Shown here one piece after another: positions 28,130 to 36,989 of a stretch of 60,935 nt of DNA. The notes under the pieces are model-generated. The model made no database searches and was not told where the DNA came from. It worked only from the letters and a program-made list of their open reading frames with translations. How positions within the stretch are numbered: position 1 is the first letter of the stretch; every line of letters starts with the position of its first letter. The stretch covers positions 1 through 60,935 of the forward strand of contig JAHHHF010000108.1 in NCBI GenBank assembly GCA_019359495.1, read 5' to 3'. The position numbers and the translations under genes were made by a program. This DNA is from Goleter apudmare HA4340-LM2. Lineage in GTDB: Bacteria > Cyanobacteriota > Cyanobacteriia > Cyanobacteriales > Nostocaceae.

Positions 28130-31100
28130 ATGAACGCTCAACAAGCTTTAGAGTTTGTAGACGCTTTAGTGTTTACGAAGAAAGGTAAGTATCTGAGCGA
28201 TTTACAAAGGCTGCTTCTGTATTCGTCTTTCTCAGATCCGCGCCTGCGCTATGATGACATCGCTCAAACCCACGGTTATTCACAGAATTACCTCAAACAG
28301 GATGTTGGACCGAAGTTGTGGCATTTACTGTCGGAGGTTTGCGGTGAAAAAGTTACTAAAACTAATTTTCGCTCGGCTTTGCAAAGGCAATTGCATCAAT
28401 CAGATGAGATTCTGGTTGTTAATAATCAACCCATAACAAACTCTAACGAAAAGGTAAGCACAAGTAAAGAGCTTTCCCAATCATCAACTGGTATCAACAC
28501 TCAAATTAGCCAACGAACGAGACATCAAGACTGGGGAGACGCGCCGGATGTTGGCGTTTTTTACAACCGCATTCAAGAACTTGCTACATTAGAAAAATGG
28601 ATCATCGACGATCGCTGTCGCTTAGTAGTCTTGTCAGGTATGGGAGGAATCGGTAAAACCCATCTCAGCATCAAAGTAGCCGAAGAAATTCAGCACCATT
28701 TTGAATATATAATTTGGCGATCGCTAGCGCCAGCTCCTCCTTTACAACAACTAGCGCTTGACCTTTTAAGATTTTTAACTCAAGGCGAAGAACACAGCTT
28801 ACCCATCAGACTAGAGGAACAAATTTCTGCACTGATGCAGATTTTGCAACAAAAAAGGTGTTTACTAATCTTAGATAACGCTGAGACGATTTTGAAAAGC
28901 GGTGTGCTAGCAGGTCAATATCAAGAAGGATATGAAGACTATAAAACATTTTTTCAACGGTTAGGAGAGCGCCATCACCACAGTTGCTTGCTTTTGACTA
29001 CAAGAGAAAAACCTAAAGAAATTGCCTTCATGCAAGGAGAAACTTTACCTGTACGCTCTTTAAAATTAAAAGGATTAAATTGCTGGGCAGGACAGCAGAT
29101 ATTACAATTAAAAGGATGCTTTTTAGAATCAGAAACAGCCTATCAAGATTTCATCACTAATTATGGAGGAAATCCCTTAGCTTTAAAAATTGTTTCGGCA
29201 ATGGCTAGGGATTTATATAATGGTAATATTTCGGAGTTTATCAGAAATAAATCCCTAACTCTCGGAGAAATTAACGAAGTTTTAGACCAGCAAATTAATC
29301 GGTTACTCTTTTCAGAAAAAAGTTTTTTATACTGGTTAACTCTTGAACAGGAGCCAATCGATGAAAGCGATTTGAGTGGGGGGATTTTTCCAGAAATTTC
29401 CCCTAGAACTATGATGGAAACAATTCAATCGCTTTTGCATCGTTCTTTGCTGGAGAAACAAAATAAAAAGTTCTTTTTACAGCCTGTTGTTAGGGAATAT
29501 TTACAAAACAAGATTATTGAGCAAATACTGGAAGAGATAGAGAGCGAAAACATAGTTTTATTAAATCAATATCCTTTGCTCAAATCAACAGCCAAAGAAT
29601 ATCTTAAACAAGCTCAAATTAAGCTAATTATTCAACCCTTAGCAGACAGGCTATTAATATGTTACAAAAGCCTCAAAAAAATTGAGCTTAAAAGCCAAAA
29701 AATTTTGGCATATCTGCGAGCAAACCCAAGTTTAGAACCAGGTTATGCATCTGGAAATATCATTAATATTTTATGTCAATTGCAAGTTGAACTCACCGGA
29801 TACGACTTCTCTAATTTAACCGTTTGGTCTGGGTGTTTACAAAAAACTCACCTGCAAAATGTGAATTTTACTGGTGCCGATCTGAGTCAGTCGGTATTTG
29901 GTAAACAGTTGAGTAGTATTTTATGTCTGGCCTTTAGTCCCAATGGCAAATTACTAGCTACTGGAGATGTCAACGGAGAAATCCACCTATGGCAAATTGC
30001 CAATTGCCAGCCAGTTTTAGTCTGTAAAGGACACGCCGGGTGGATACATGGGATTACTTTTAGCCCCGATGGCAAAATCCTCTGTAGTGCTAGTAGTGAC
30101 CATACGGTGAAATTGTGGGATGTGTTTGATGGTAGTTGCTTGAAAACCCTCACAGGACATCATCAACGAGTGCGTGCGATCGCCTTTAGTCCCGATGGTA
30201 AGATGATAGTTAGTGGTGGTAGCGACGCAACTATCAGACTTTGGAAGACTAATAGCGGTGAATGTCTGCAAGTTTTGTTAGGACATGAAAGTTTTATCTG
30301 GTCTGTGGCATTTTCCCCCGATGGCAACATGATTGCCAGTGGCAGTGAAGACCGGAGTATTAAACTGTGGGATGTGAAAACGGGTGAATGCTGGCAAACC
30401 CTATCAGAACATCAGCGTTGGGTGCGATCGCTGGCCTTTAGCCCTGATGGTAAACTGCTAGCCAGTGGTAGTGGCGATCGCACACTGAAAATTTGGGAAA
30501 CTAGCACTGGTAAATGTGTCAGAACACTAACAGGACATACCCAAAGATTGCGATCAGTAGCCTTTAGCCCCGATGGTAAACTACTAGCCAGTGGTAGTGG
30601 CGATCGTACTGTCAGACTTTGGAGTGTTGCTGATGGACAATGCCTCAAAACCCTACATGGTCATAACAGTCTGTTGACCTCAGTCGCCTTTAGTCCCGAT
30701 GGCACAATTTTAGCCACTGGCAGTGAAGACCGATCTGTGCGCCTGTGGGAAGTTAGTACGGGTAGCTGCATTGACATTTGGCAAGGTTACGGTAGTTGGA
30801 TTCAATCAGTCGCTTTCAGTCCCGATGGTAAAACCCTAGCCAGTGGTAGTGAAGATAAAACCGTCCGCCTGTGGAATCTTGAAGAAGTTACATCTTTAAA
30901 AACTCCGTCAAATTCAATTGCACTAGAAGGACATCGGGGATGGGTTTGTTCCGTCACCTTTAGTCCTGATGGCAGACATCTTGCCAGTGGTAGTAGCGAT
31001 TATAGTATCAAGCTTTGGGATGTGGGGACTGGTCAATGCCTGAAAACCTTACAGGGACATAACCGTTGGATTGGTTCGGTAGCCTTTAGTCCCGATGGAC

Positions 31101-31780
31101 TGATGTTAGCCAGTTGCAGTGGCGACTACACCGTGAAATTATGGGACATCATCACTGGAAACTGCCTAAAAACATTACAGGGACATGAGGGTTGGCTGTG
31201 GTCTGTGCAATTTAGTCCTGATGGAGCCACACTAGCCAGTGCGTCTGAAGACAAAACCATTAAGCTTTGGGATATTCACACAGGTGAGTGTATCAAAACC
31301 TTAGTGGGACATACTAGCTGGGTACAGGGCATTTCTTTTAGCCCTAATGGCAAACTTTTGGCAAGTGCGAGTTGTGATTGCAGTATCCGTTTATGGGATG
31401 TCATCACAGGAGAATGTTTAAAAACCTTACGGGGACACACAAGTTGGGTGCAATCAGTAGCATTTAGCCCCAATGGAAAAACCTTAGCTAGTGGTAGTTG
31501 CGACCAAACTGTAAAACTTTGGCATCTCAACACAGGTAAATGCCAGCAAACCATACTAGCGCATCAAAGTTGGGTCTGGTCAGTAGCGTTTAGTCCCGAT
31601 GGCAAAACTTTAGCCAGTGGCGGTCAAGATGAAACACTCCGACTCTGGGACATTCAAACAGGCAAATGCCTAGAGATGTTGAGAACCAAACGCCCCTATG
31701 AAGGGATGTGTATTACAGGAGCGAAAGGTTTAACAGAAGTACAACGGGAAACCTTAAAATTTTTAGGCGCAGTGGAATAA
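28130..31780 (+). CDS. STAND NTPase with 14 WD40 repeats
   Basis: The protein has 1216 residues. The N-terminal domain (about 1-90, ALEFVDALVFTKKGKYLSDLQRLLL) resembles the HTH-like domain of vWA-MoxR-associated/NB-ARC proteins of cyanobacteria. The NTPase core has P-loop GMGGIGKTHLS near residue 170 and Walker B CLLILDNAE near 245. A linker with pentapeptide-like repeats (about 560-592) leads into 14 WD40 repeats of 42 residues (about 594-1190), ending KLWD, RLWD or similar. Fourteen blades fit two seven-bladed propellers. Such proteins are signal-sensing switches; the ligand is unknown. Blades 5 and 6 are nearly identical, suggesting recent duplication or gene conversion. Confidence 0.92.
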   Translation: MNAQQALEFVDALVFTKKGKYLSDLQRLLLYSSFSDPRLRYDDIAQTHGYSQNYLKQDVGPKLWHLLSEVCGEKVTKTNFRSALQRQLHQSDEILVVNNQPITNSNEKVSTSKELSQSSTGINTQISQRTRHQDWGDAPDVGVFYNRIQELATLEKWIIDDRCRLVVLSGMGGIGKTHLSIKVAEEIQHHFEYIIWRSLAPAPPLQQLALDLLRFLTQGEEHSLPIRLEEQISALMQILQQKRCLLILDNAETILKSGVLAGQYQEGYEDYKTFFQRLGERHHHSCLLLTTREKPKEIAFMQGETLPVRSLKLKGLNCWAGQQILQLKGCFLESETAYQDFITNYGGNPLALKIVSAMARDLYNGNISEFIRNKSLTLGEINEVLDQQINRLLFSEKSFLYWLTLEQEPIDESDLSGGIFPEISPRTMMETIQSLLHRSLLEKQNKKFFLQPVVREYLQNKIIEQILEEIESENIVLLNQYPLLKSTAKEYLKQAQIKLIIQPLADRLLICYKSLKKIELKSQKILAYLRANPSLEPGYASGNIINILCQLQVELTGYDFSNLTVWSGCLQKTHLQNVNFTGADLSQSVFGKQLSSILCLAFSPNGKLLATGDVNGEIHLWQIANCQPVLVCKGHAGWIHGITFSPDGKILCSASSDHTVKLWDVFDGSCLKTLTGHHQRVRAIAFSPDGKMIVSGGSDATIRLWKTNSGECLQVLLGHESFIWSVAFSPDGNMIASGSEDRSIKLWDVKTGECWQTLSEHQRWVRSLAFSPDGKLLASGSGDRTLKIWETSTGKCVRTLTGHTQRLRSVAFSPDGKLLASGSGDRTVRLWSVADGQCLKTLHGHNSLLTSVAFSPDGTILATGSEDRSVRLWEVSTGSCIDIWQGYGSWIQSVAFSPDGKTLASGSEDKTVRLWNLEEVTSLKTPSNSIALEGHRGWVCSVTFSPDGRHLASGSSDYSIKLWDVGTGQCLKTLQGHNRWIGSVAFSPDGLMLASCSGDYTVKLWDIITGNCLKTLQGHEGWLWSVQFSPDGATLASASEDKTIKLWDIHTGECIKTLVGHTSWVQGISFSPNGKLLASASCDCSIRLWDVITGECLKTLRGHTSWVQSVAFSPNGKTLASGSCDQTVKLWHLNTGKCQQTILAHQSWVWSVAFSPDGKTLASGGQDETLRLWDIQTGKCLEMLRTKRPYEGMCITGAKGLTEVQRETLKFLGAVE

Positions 31781-31803
31781 ATCCTCACTGTATTGGAATA
31801 ATC

Positions 31804-33111
31804 TCATTTTTTTACCAAAAAATAGGCTGTAGTATACTCAGGTAATTGCCCGATATGCTGCCTAAAATCTTGCTGATTGCGAAAAATACCTGCTAGAAAA
31901 TCGAGTTGATACAGGTTGGGTAAAAATGCACCACCTGTATCAGCCATAACTCCCATTTGTAGCTGCTTGCGCCCACCTTTACTGTGCTCAAGCACTATTA
32001 ATCTACCCAAGCCAATATTCAGTACATCCCCAGCAAAAGTCACTCCTGGTTTAATGGAGATTTTGGCATCAATTTTGTATCCATAACCCTTGATATTATC
32101 AACCTGTTTAAAATACCAATAACGCTTTTGTGCAGTTGGCTTCAATCCCCTAATGTAAGAAATACCATTGTTTCTATCAACATTAAAAAATGTTTTGGAG
32201 CCATCTGTAAAATTAATCAGGATTGTGCCCTGCATTAATGCTTCTTCTAAGCCATTACGAGTGAGATAAGCTAGGGGTTCTACTTTACCGAATTCTTTAC
32301 CGTTTGGCTCATAAATACCCGATAAAACATCCTGCTTTGTATATTTTGTATAAAACTTATCACCTGCCAAATTATCTTTTAAAGCATAAATAGGTATGTT
32401 GTAAGTAGAAGTTTTTTTGCGCGAACCTGGATGAGTAAATACAGCATATTTAGTCAAGCGTAATTGCTTTTGTTTGGGTTTTTCCGGGTTATGAGCAGTC
32501 CATTTGATGACACGAAAGTTAGTATTGATAAAATTCGGGTCTTGTAACCGAGTAGTCTGCTTATTAGCAATATCCTCCTTTAAAACAGTAATCATGAAAT
32601 CTAAAGTCTTGAGAATATCTGCTACCGTGACACCTTGAGTTGCCAGAATTCCTGGACGCAGAATATCTGGATCTGCTTGAGAGTAATCTTGAAAGTATTT
32701 TCTGGTATTGACTAGAACGGGTAATAAATCTGCTTGATTAAAATTAACTTTTGCCGTCGGTAATTTGGCAGCATTAAAAACCTGATTACCAGAAACGCTA
32801 TATTTATATTTTTTCCACTCATCAATGACTGGATAGGATGCAGATTGAGGTTTGACTTGCTGACTGATATTTTGCTGAGATGTTAAAGGATTGAGAGTAT
32901 TTGTAGTTGGTTGAGGAATGGCTGGAATGTTGATTGAAGATGATATATTAGAATTGAGAAATTGTGGTGCTAATTGTTGATTTTTTGAACCTTCGACTTT
33001 GCTCAGGTTCAACAGTGAACGTGAGTGTAGATGACAACCAGTTAAACTTGTTAGTAGTAGTGTAGTGATACTTGCTGTATAGCAGAATTTATGGCTAAAT
33101 TGGATAGGCAT
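31804..33111 (-). CDS. Lipoprotein, possibly with a C-terminal 3D-like domain
   Basis: The protein has 435 residues. The N-terminus ends in the lipobox LTSLTGC (Cys near residue 26), so it is probably a lipoprotein. A low-complexity Gln/Asn/Ser stretch (about 35-95) follows. The C-terminus (GVMADTGGAFLPNLYQLDFLAGIF) resembles the 3D beta-barrel of MltA-type lytic transglycosylases, whose motif has an Asp-Thr-Gly-x-Ala. The resemblance is limited, and enzymatic activity on peptidoglycan is only a hypothesis. It is convergent with the STAND/WD40 gene, 23 bases apart. Confidence 0.6.
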   Translation of the reverse strand: MPIQFSHKFCYTASITTLLLTSLTGCHLHSRSLLNLSKVEGSKNQQLAPQFLNSNISSSINIPAIPQPTTNTLNPLTSQQNISQQVKPQSASYPVIDEWKKYKYSVSGNQVFNAAKLPTAKVNFNQADLLPVLVNTRKYFQDYSQADPDILRPGILATQGVTVADILKTLDFMITVLKEDIANKQTTRLQDPNFINTNFRVIKWTAHNPEKPKQKQLRLTKYAVFTHPGSRKKTSTYNIPIYALKDNLAGDKFYTKYTKQDVLSGIYEPNGKEFGKVEPLAYLTRNGLEEALMQGTILINFTDGSKTFFNVDRNNGISYIRGLKPTAQKRYWYFKQVDNIKGYGYKIDAKISIKPGVTFAGDVLNIGLGRLIVLEHSKGGRKQLQMGVMADTGGAFLPNLYQLDFLAGIFRNQQDFRQHIGQLPEYTTAYFLVKK

Positions 33112-33651
33112 AAGCTCAAAAATTGATGACTAACCTTAAATCATAATTGTACTTGTTCACTATTTGAACAATATGAGCAAAATATGTTCCCAGTGTAACT
33201 TTACAGAATGTTATCTGCTCTATTAAATCTGTCAAACTCGATACATAACAGATACTCAACTTATTGGAGAATGCGGATATCCTGATGAGAATACTTGTAG
33301 CTGACCCTAGCACGGCTTACCAGCGCATATAAATACTCAGTACAAAAAACTACAAAGCTTTGTGAAACAAGTTATCTGAAAATTTATAAAAAATTATCTA
33401 TAATTTCTCCAGAGTTACTGATAACCGAAATGTCATTCCAATTGCATAATTGAATTCAAAAATCAGTTGTTTATGCAAGTCGTCTGAGCAGCCTACCGTG
33501 TACAAATCACATCATTAACATCTGCAATTTTTTAAGTGGGAGAGAAATCAGTAATTTCTACATAAATGGCATCAAGTGCTACTGTAAGCGATCGCACCTT
33601 GGCGTTTAATCATCAATAATCTGCAAATTTAACAAAATTTCTTAAAAAATA
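33112..33651. other. Intergenic, 540 bases
   Basis: Divergent promoter region, AT-rich, one HIP1 octamer near 33589. No gene or clear operator seen. Confidence 0.45.
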
Positions 33652-34950
33652 ATGTTAAGTATTCCTGTAAATCTCCATTTACCCCGTAGCCCCCGCTTGG
33701 TGACTACCTTACCAGGCCCTCTAGCTCAAGCTATTATAGAACGCGATCGCACTGTGACTTCCCCTTCCTACACCCGTGATTATCCGTTGGTGGTGGCCCG
33801 GGGTGAAGGCTGTATGGTGGAAGATGTAGACGGCAATGTATTTTTAGATATGACCGCCGGCATTGCAGTCACCAACACCGGACACGCCCACCCAGAAGTC
33901 GTTGCAGCGATTCAGTCCCAGTCGGCGCGGCTGTTGCACATGTCGGGAACTGACTTTTACTATGAACCGATGGTAGAGTTAGCAGAAAAATTAGCTAACC
34001 GCGCCCCCTTTCCCCACGGTGCGAAGGTATTCTTCACTAATTCCGGGGCGGAGTCGAATGAAGGGGCGATTAAACTCGCTAGGTACTACACCAAGCGTTC
34101 CCTAATAGTCGCTTGCTTGGGTGCATTTCACGGACGTACATACGGGGCAATGTCACTCACTGCTTCCAAGGTAGTACAACGAGCCGATTTTGGGCCTTTA
34201 GTACCTGGGATAACTCATATTCCCTACGGTACTCATGCTAGTCTAGATTACTTAGAAAACCAGCTATTCAATACAACCATACCACCCCATGAAGTCGCAG
34301 CTATTGTGGTAGAGGCTATTCAAGGAGAAGGGGGCTACATCGTTCCAGAAGATGGTTTTTTGCAACGAATTCGAGATATATGCGATCGCTATGGCATCCT
34401 GATGATCGTAGATGAAGTGCAATCAGGCATGGGGCGTACTGGTCGCCTATTTGCGATCGAGCATTGGGGCGTCATGTCAGATATCATTACCACAGCTAAA
34501 GGTATCGCTAGCGGTTTACCCTTGGGCGCTATTCTTTCCCGACCAGAGTTGATGACCTGGCCTCCCGGTGCCCACGCTACAACATTTGGTGGCAACCCAG
34601 TGGCTTGCGTCGCTGGAATCACTACTCTGCGACTGCTAGAAAACGGTTTAATCGCCAACGCTTCTCAAATGGGAGAGTTATTACAAGCTGGGTTAACCGA
34701 ATTACATGAAAAATTCCCTCGGATATCCCCACCACGAGGTAAAGGTTTGATGGTCGCGGTGGATTTGCTGGATGAAGCTGGTAATCTTGATCCTAAATTG
34801 CGCGATCGCATTATTCAAGCAGCATTTTTACGCGGTTTGTTATTACTAGGTTGTGGTAAAGCCGCCATTCGTTTTTGTCCCCCTCTAGTTATCGACAGCG
34901 ACCAAATTCAAATTGCCCTCCAAATTATCAGCGAAGTATTAAATTCCTAA
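33652..34950 (+). CDS. Class-III PLP aminotransferase (acetylornithine/4-aminobutyrate family)
   Basis: The protein has 432 residues. Conserved elements are DVDGNVFLDMTAGIAVTNTGHAHPEV, FFTNSGAESNEGAIKLAR, AFHGRTYGAMSLT, VDEVQSGMGRTG (Asp to the pyridine N) and the Schiff-base Lys in TTAKGIASGLPLGA. It transfers an omega- or side-chain amino group to 2-oxoglutarate. Annotated relatives include 4-aminobutyrate and lysine/aminoadipate aminotransferases. The next gene, 52 bases downstream, is a 2-oxoadipate dioxygenase-like enzyme, so a lysine/2-aminoadipate catabolic role is plausible but unproven. Confidence 0.88.
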   Translation: MLSIPVNLHLPRSPRLVTTLPGPLAQAIIERDRTVTSPSYTRDYPLVVARGEGCMVEDVDGNVFLDMTAGIAVTNTGHAHPEVVAAIQSQSARLLHMSGTDFYYEPMVELAEKLANRAPFPHGAKVFFTNSGAESNEGAIKLARYYTKRSLIVACLGAFHGRTYGAMSLTASKVVQRADFGPLVPGITHIPYGTHASLDYLENQLFNTTIPPHEVAAIVVEAIQGEGGYIVPEDGFLQRIRDICDRYGILMIVDEVQSGMGRTGRLFAIEHWGVMSDIITTAKGIASGLPLGAILSRPELMTWPPGAHATTFGGNPVACVAGITTLRLLENGLIANASQMGELLQAGLTELHEKFPRISPPRGKGLMVAVDLLDEAGNLDPKLRDRIIQAAFLRGLLLLGCGKAAIRFCPPLVIDSDQIQIALQIISEVLNS

Positions 34951-34967
34951 ACTTGAAATAAATCGGC

Positions 34968-35001
34968 AAGACAAATAACAAATAACAAATAACAAATAAC
35001 C
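34968..35001 (+). repeat. Heptanucleotide tandem repeat at a ribosome-binding position
   Basis: The unit AACAAAT is repeated about four times (ACAAATAACAAATAACAAAT and onward), ending just before the ATG at 35003. Short tandemly repeated heptamers (STRR) are typical of heterocystous cyanobacteria. Here it replaces a normal Shine-Dalgarno. Confidence 0.75.
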
Positions 35002-35002
35002 A

Positions 35003-35902
35003 ATGAAACCCGAACTTGCCCGACAACTGTACTCATTACTCTGGCAAGAATACAGTGCCAGAGTCAGCTACGCCCGCACCTACCAAGAAATGATTACTGC
35101 TGCGGGTGGAACTATTGCTAATGACCACATTGCCTTGCGGTCATTGCGCTTAACAACTCACACTCCCCAAGGAAAAATTAACTTAGGCATTGCATGTCTA
35201 GAACCAATTATCAAATTCTTCGGTTACGAAGCCGCAGGCGAATACTTTTTTGAAAAAAACCATCTTTACGCCCGTCACTATTATCATCCTCAAGAAGCAG
35301 AATTTGATTTACCCAAACTGTTTATCAGTGAATTAATAGTAGATCAATTACCAGGAGATACTATCAAACTAATTGAGCAAACAGTCGCCAATGCTCATTT
35401 AATTAACTTCCTGACACCGCCATCTGACATTGGTGTCAGTGACATCAAAAAAATCTTCACTCGCCCTTGGAAACCACCCCTGCATTCCGTTATCCAAGCG
35501 GTGAACAAAGTCACACAATATGGTGCGTGGGTATTATTGCATGGTTACGCTGTCAACCACTTTACAGGATATGTCAACCTACAAAATACCCCACAATACC
35601 CAGATATCGATACCACCGCACAGGGTTTAGCTAATTTGGGTGTACCAATGAAAGCAGAAATCGAAGGAGATATTAATTGTGGTTTGCGTCAAACAGCAAC
35701 CCACGCCGTCACAGAAATGGTCACAGTTATAGACGATATCAGTGGTAGAGAAATTCAAATTCCTTGGACTTACGCCTACTATGAAATTGCTCAACGTTAC
35801 ATAGTAGAAATAGAACCTGGAAAACCAGAACTATTCGATGCTTTTTTAGGAAATAATGCCCAACACTTATTTGAAATGACTCGATTGAGTAGCAAAGTGT
35901 GA
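35003..35902 (+). CDS. DUF1338 protein, 2-oxoadipate dioxygenase/decarboxylase-like (HglS family)
   Basis: The protein has 299 residues. Characterised members of this family are Fe(II) enzymes that convert 2-oxoadipate to D-2-hydroxyglutarate with O2 and CO2 release in lysine degradation. Candidate metal ligands are the His in NDHIALRSL (near residue 42), the His in YAVNHFTGYVN (near 185) and a Glu near the C-terminus. The length is shorter than the bacterial HglS type and similar to plant FLO7-like members. It follows an aminotransferase gene at 52 bases, with a heptamer repeat in between. Confidence 0.82.
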   Translation: MKPELARQLYSLLWQEYSARVSYARTYQEMITAAGGTIANDHIALRSLRLTTHTPQGKINLGIACLEPIIKFFGYEAAGEYFFEKNHLYARHYYHPQEAEFDLPKLFISELIVDQLPGDTIKLIEQTVANAHLINFLTPPSDIGVSDIKKIFTRPWKPPLHSVIQAVNKVTQYGAWVLLHGYAVNHFTGYVNLQNTPQYPDIDTTAQGLANLGVPMKAEIEGDINCGLRQTATHAVTEMVTVIDDISGREIQIPWTYAYYEIAQRYIVEIEPGKPELFDAFLGNNAQHLFEMTRLSSKV

Positions 35903-35983
35903 ACGATTAACCCACACCATCTACTTCTAACTTTTACCAGCGATCGCCATTCATGATCTTTTGTTGCGATCTTTGATAACCTT

Positions 35984-36104
35984 ATACCAATTCTTTGTGA
36001 AGCTGCATAGAATTTTACCCCTCCCCAACCCTCCCCTTGCTAAGGGGAGGGTGCGCGTTAGCGCGGGTGGGGTATTTATATGCGTCTTCATATTAAATTG
36101 GTAT
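35984..36104. repeat. MITE-like element with ATACCAATT termini
   Basis: ATACCAATT at 35984-35992 faces AATTGGTAT at 36096-36104; the ends remain similar further in (TGAAG and CTTCA). The centre holds the palindrome CTCCCCTTGCTAAGGGGAG and a GCGCGTTAGCGCG hairpin. No coding capacity. This is the form of miniature mobile elements common in Nostocales. Confidence 0.7.
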
Positions 36105-36245
36105 TAGTCATTTTTAAGCATAGCAAAAATTCCAATATTGGTGATCTTACCACAACCATAGGACTAAGCAACCTAACGTTCCTGTTGAGCGGCGGCGAGT
36201 GACTTTTCAATACTTGTGCTGCTTAGTATGCATAAATAAAGTTTT

Positions 36246-36264
36246 TTGTCAATGCATAACTCCT
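36246..36264 (-). repeat. Lone mobile-element end
   Basis: Read on the minus strand this is TTTAGGAGTTATGCATTGA, one mismatch from the left end of the element at 1545. No matching second end was found nearby, so it is a remnant or solo terminus. Confidence 0.4.
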
Positions 36265-36300
36265 AAATTATTGGATTTAAAGGATAAATAGGCAGATTAT

Positions 36301-36337
36301 GGCAGTAAATGGTATAATTATTGTAATATTTACTGCC
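36301..36337. promoter_or_regulatory. parDE promoter and operator
   Basis: GGCAGTAAAT (36301-36310) and ATTTACTGCC (36328-36337) form a perfect 10-bp inverted repeat. The -10 hexamer TATAAT lies between them at 36313-36318. A dimeric antitoxin bound here would occlude the promoter, the usual autoregulation of ParD-type systems. Confidence 0.8.
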
Positions 36338-36352
36338 AAAGGAGTGGAAACT

Positions 36353-36610
36353 ATGCCCCGTTTAGATTTGGGTAATCCATATGATTACTATGTTCAAACA
36401 TTGATTGATACAGGGCTTTACAGCACCTACACGGAAGTTGTAAAGGATGCGTTGCGTCAACATATGAATACTCACGCCGAAAGCAAGCGTATCGCCTTAT
36501 TCCACGCCACCATTGCTGAGGGCGAAGAGGATATACAGGCAGGACGTGTTGAGCTTTACAATCCAGAATTAATTGACCGCTTGACACAAGAAGTGCTGGC
36601 AGATGAATAA
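36353..36610 (+). CDS. ParD-like antitoxin
   Basis: The protein has 85 residues. The ATG at 36353 has GGAGTGG at a suitable distance; upstream codons lie in the operator. The N-terminal ribbon-helix-helix (PRLDLGNPYDYYVQTLIDTGLYSTYTEVVKDALRQHM) should bind the palindrome just upstream, and the acidic C-terminus (AEGEEDIQAGRVELYNPE) should neutralise the toxin. It overlaps the toxin gene by 8 bases, so translation is coupled. Confidence 0.88.
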   Translation: MPRLDLGNPYDYYVQTLIDTGLYSTYTEVVKDALRQHMNTHAESKRIALFHATIAEGEEDIQAGRVELYNPELIDRLTQEVLADE

Positions 36611-36914
36611 GGAAAATTCCTACACCCTCTATATCTCTAAGCGGGCAAAGAGCGATTATAAGAAAATTCAGCGTTACACACGGGATTTTTACGGTAAAGA
36701 GCAAGTGTTGAAATATTCCGCCCTAATCAAGGATTGTTTTGCGAAAATAACTGAAAATCCTATGCTTGGGCATACTAGACCCGATATACCGCAAATGTAT
36801 AAAGCACATAATGCAGGCAAACATATAATTGTCTACCGCATAGAAGAACAGATAGTTTACGTGGTGACAATCCTGCACGGCAGTATGGATTTTTCACACC
36901 AATTTGACGAATAA
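36603..36914 (+). CDS. ParE-like toxin
   Basis: This 103-residue basic protein is of the RelE/ParE fold: LYISKRAKSDYKKIQRYTRDFYG, MLGHTRPDIPQMYKAHNAGKHIIVYRIEEQIVYVVTILHG. ParE-type toxins poison DNA gyrase. The frame is intact and begins inside the antitoxin gene. Confidence 0.88.
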   Translation: MNKENSYTLYISKRAKSDYKKIQRYTRDFYGKEQVLKYSALIKDCFAKITENPMLGHTRPDIPQMYKAHNAGKHIIVYRIEEQIVYVVTILHGSMDFSHQFDE

Positions 36915-36989
36915 CAAGAAATTTATAAATGAATAGACTCATCCGGAATATGATTTGGGTACAGAAAAATTTTTAGCATGGCTTACTTT

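Larger units (their letters stand above)
35903..36352. other. Intergenic with MITE-like element and toxin-antitoxin promoter
   Basis: Holds the 121-bp element at 35984-36104, a lone mobile-element end near 36246-36264 and the parDE operator. Confidence 0.6.

Noticed and set aside
29900-31700. Repeated DNA within the STAND gene as a possible CRISPR-like array
   Set aside because: The 126-base periodicity is the coding sequence of 42-residue WD40 blades in one open frame.
36172-36235. Possible attC remnant (ACCTAAC followed by GAGCGGCGGCGAG) before the toxin-antitoxin genes
   Set aside because: The second half does not pair convincingly with the first and no R' box was found, although toxin-antitoxin cassettes are common in integrons.
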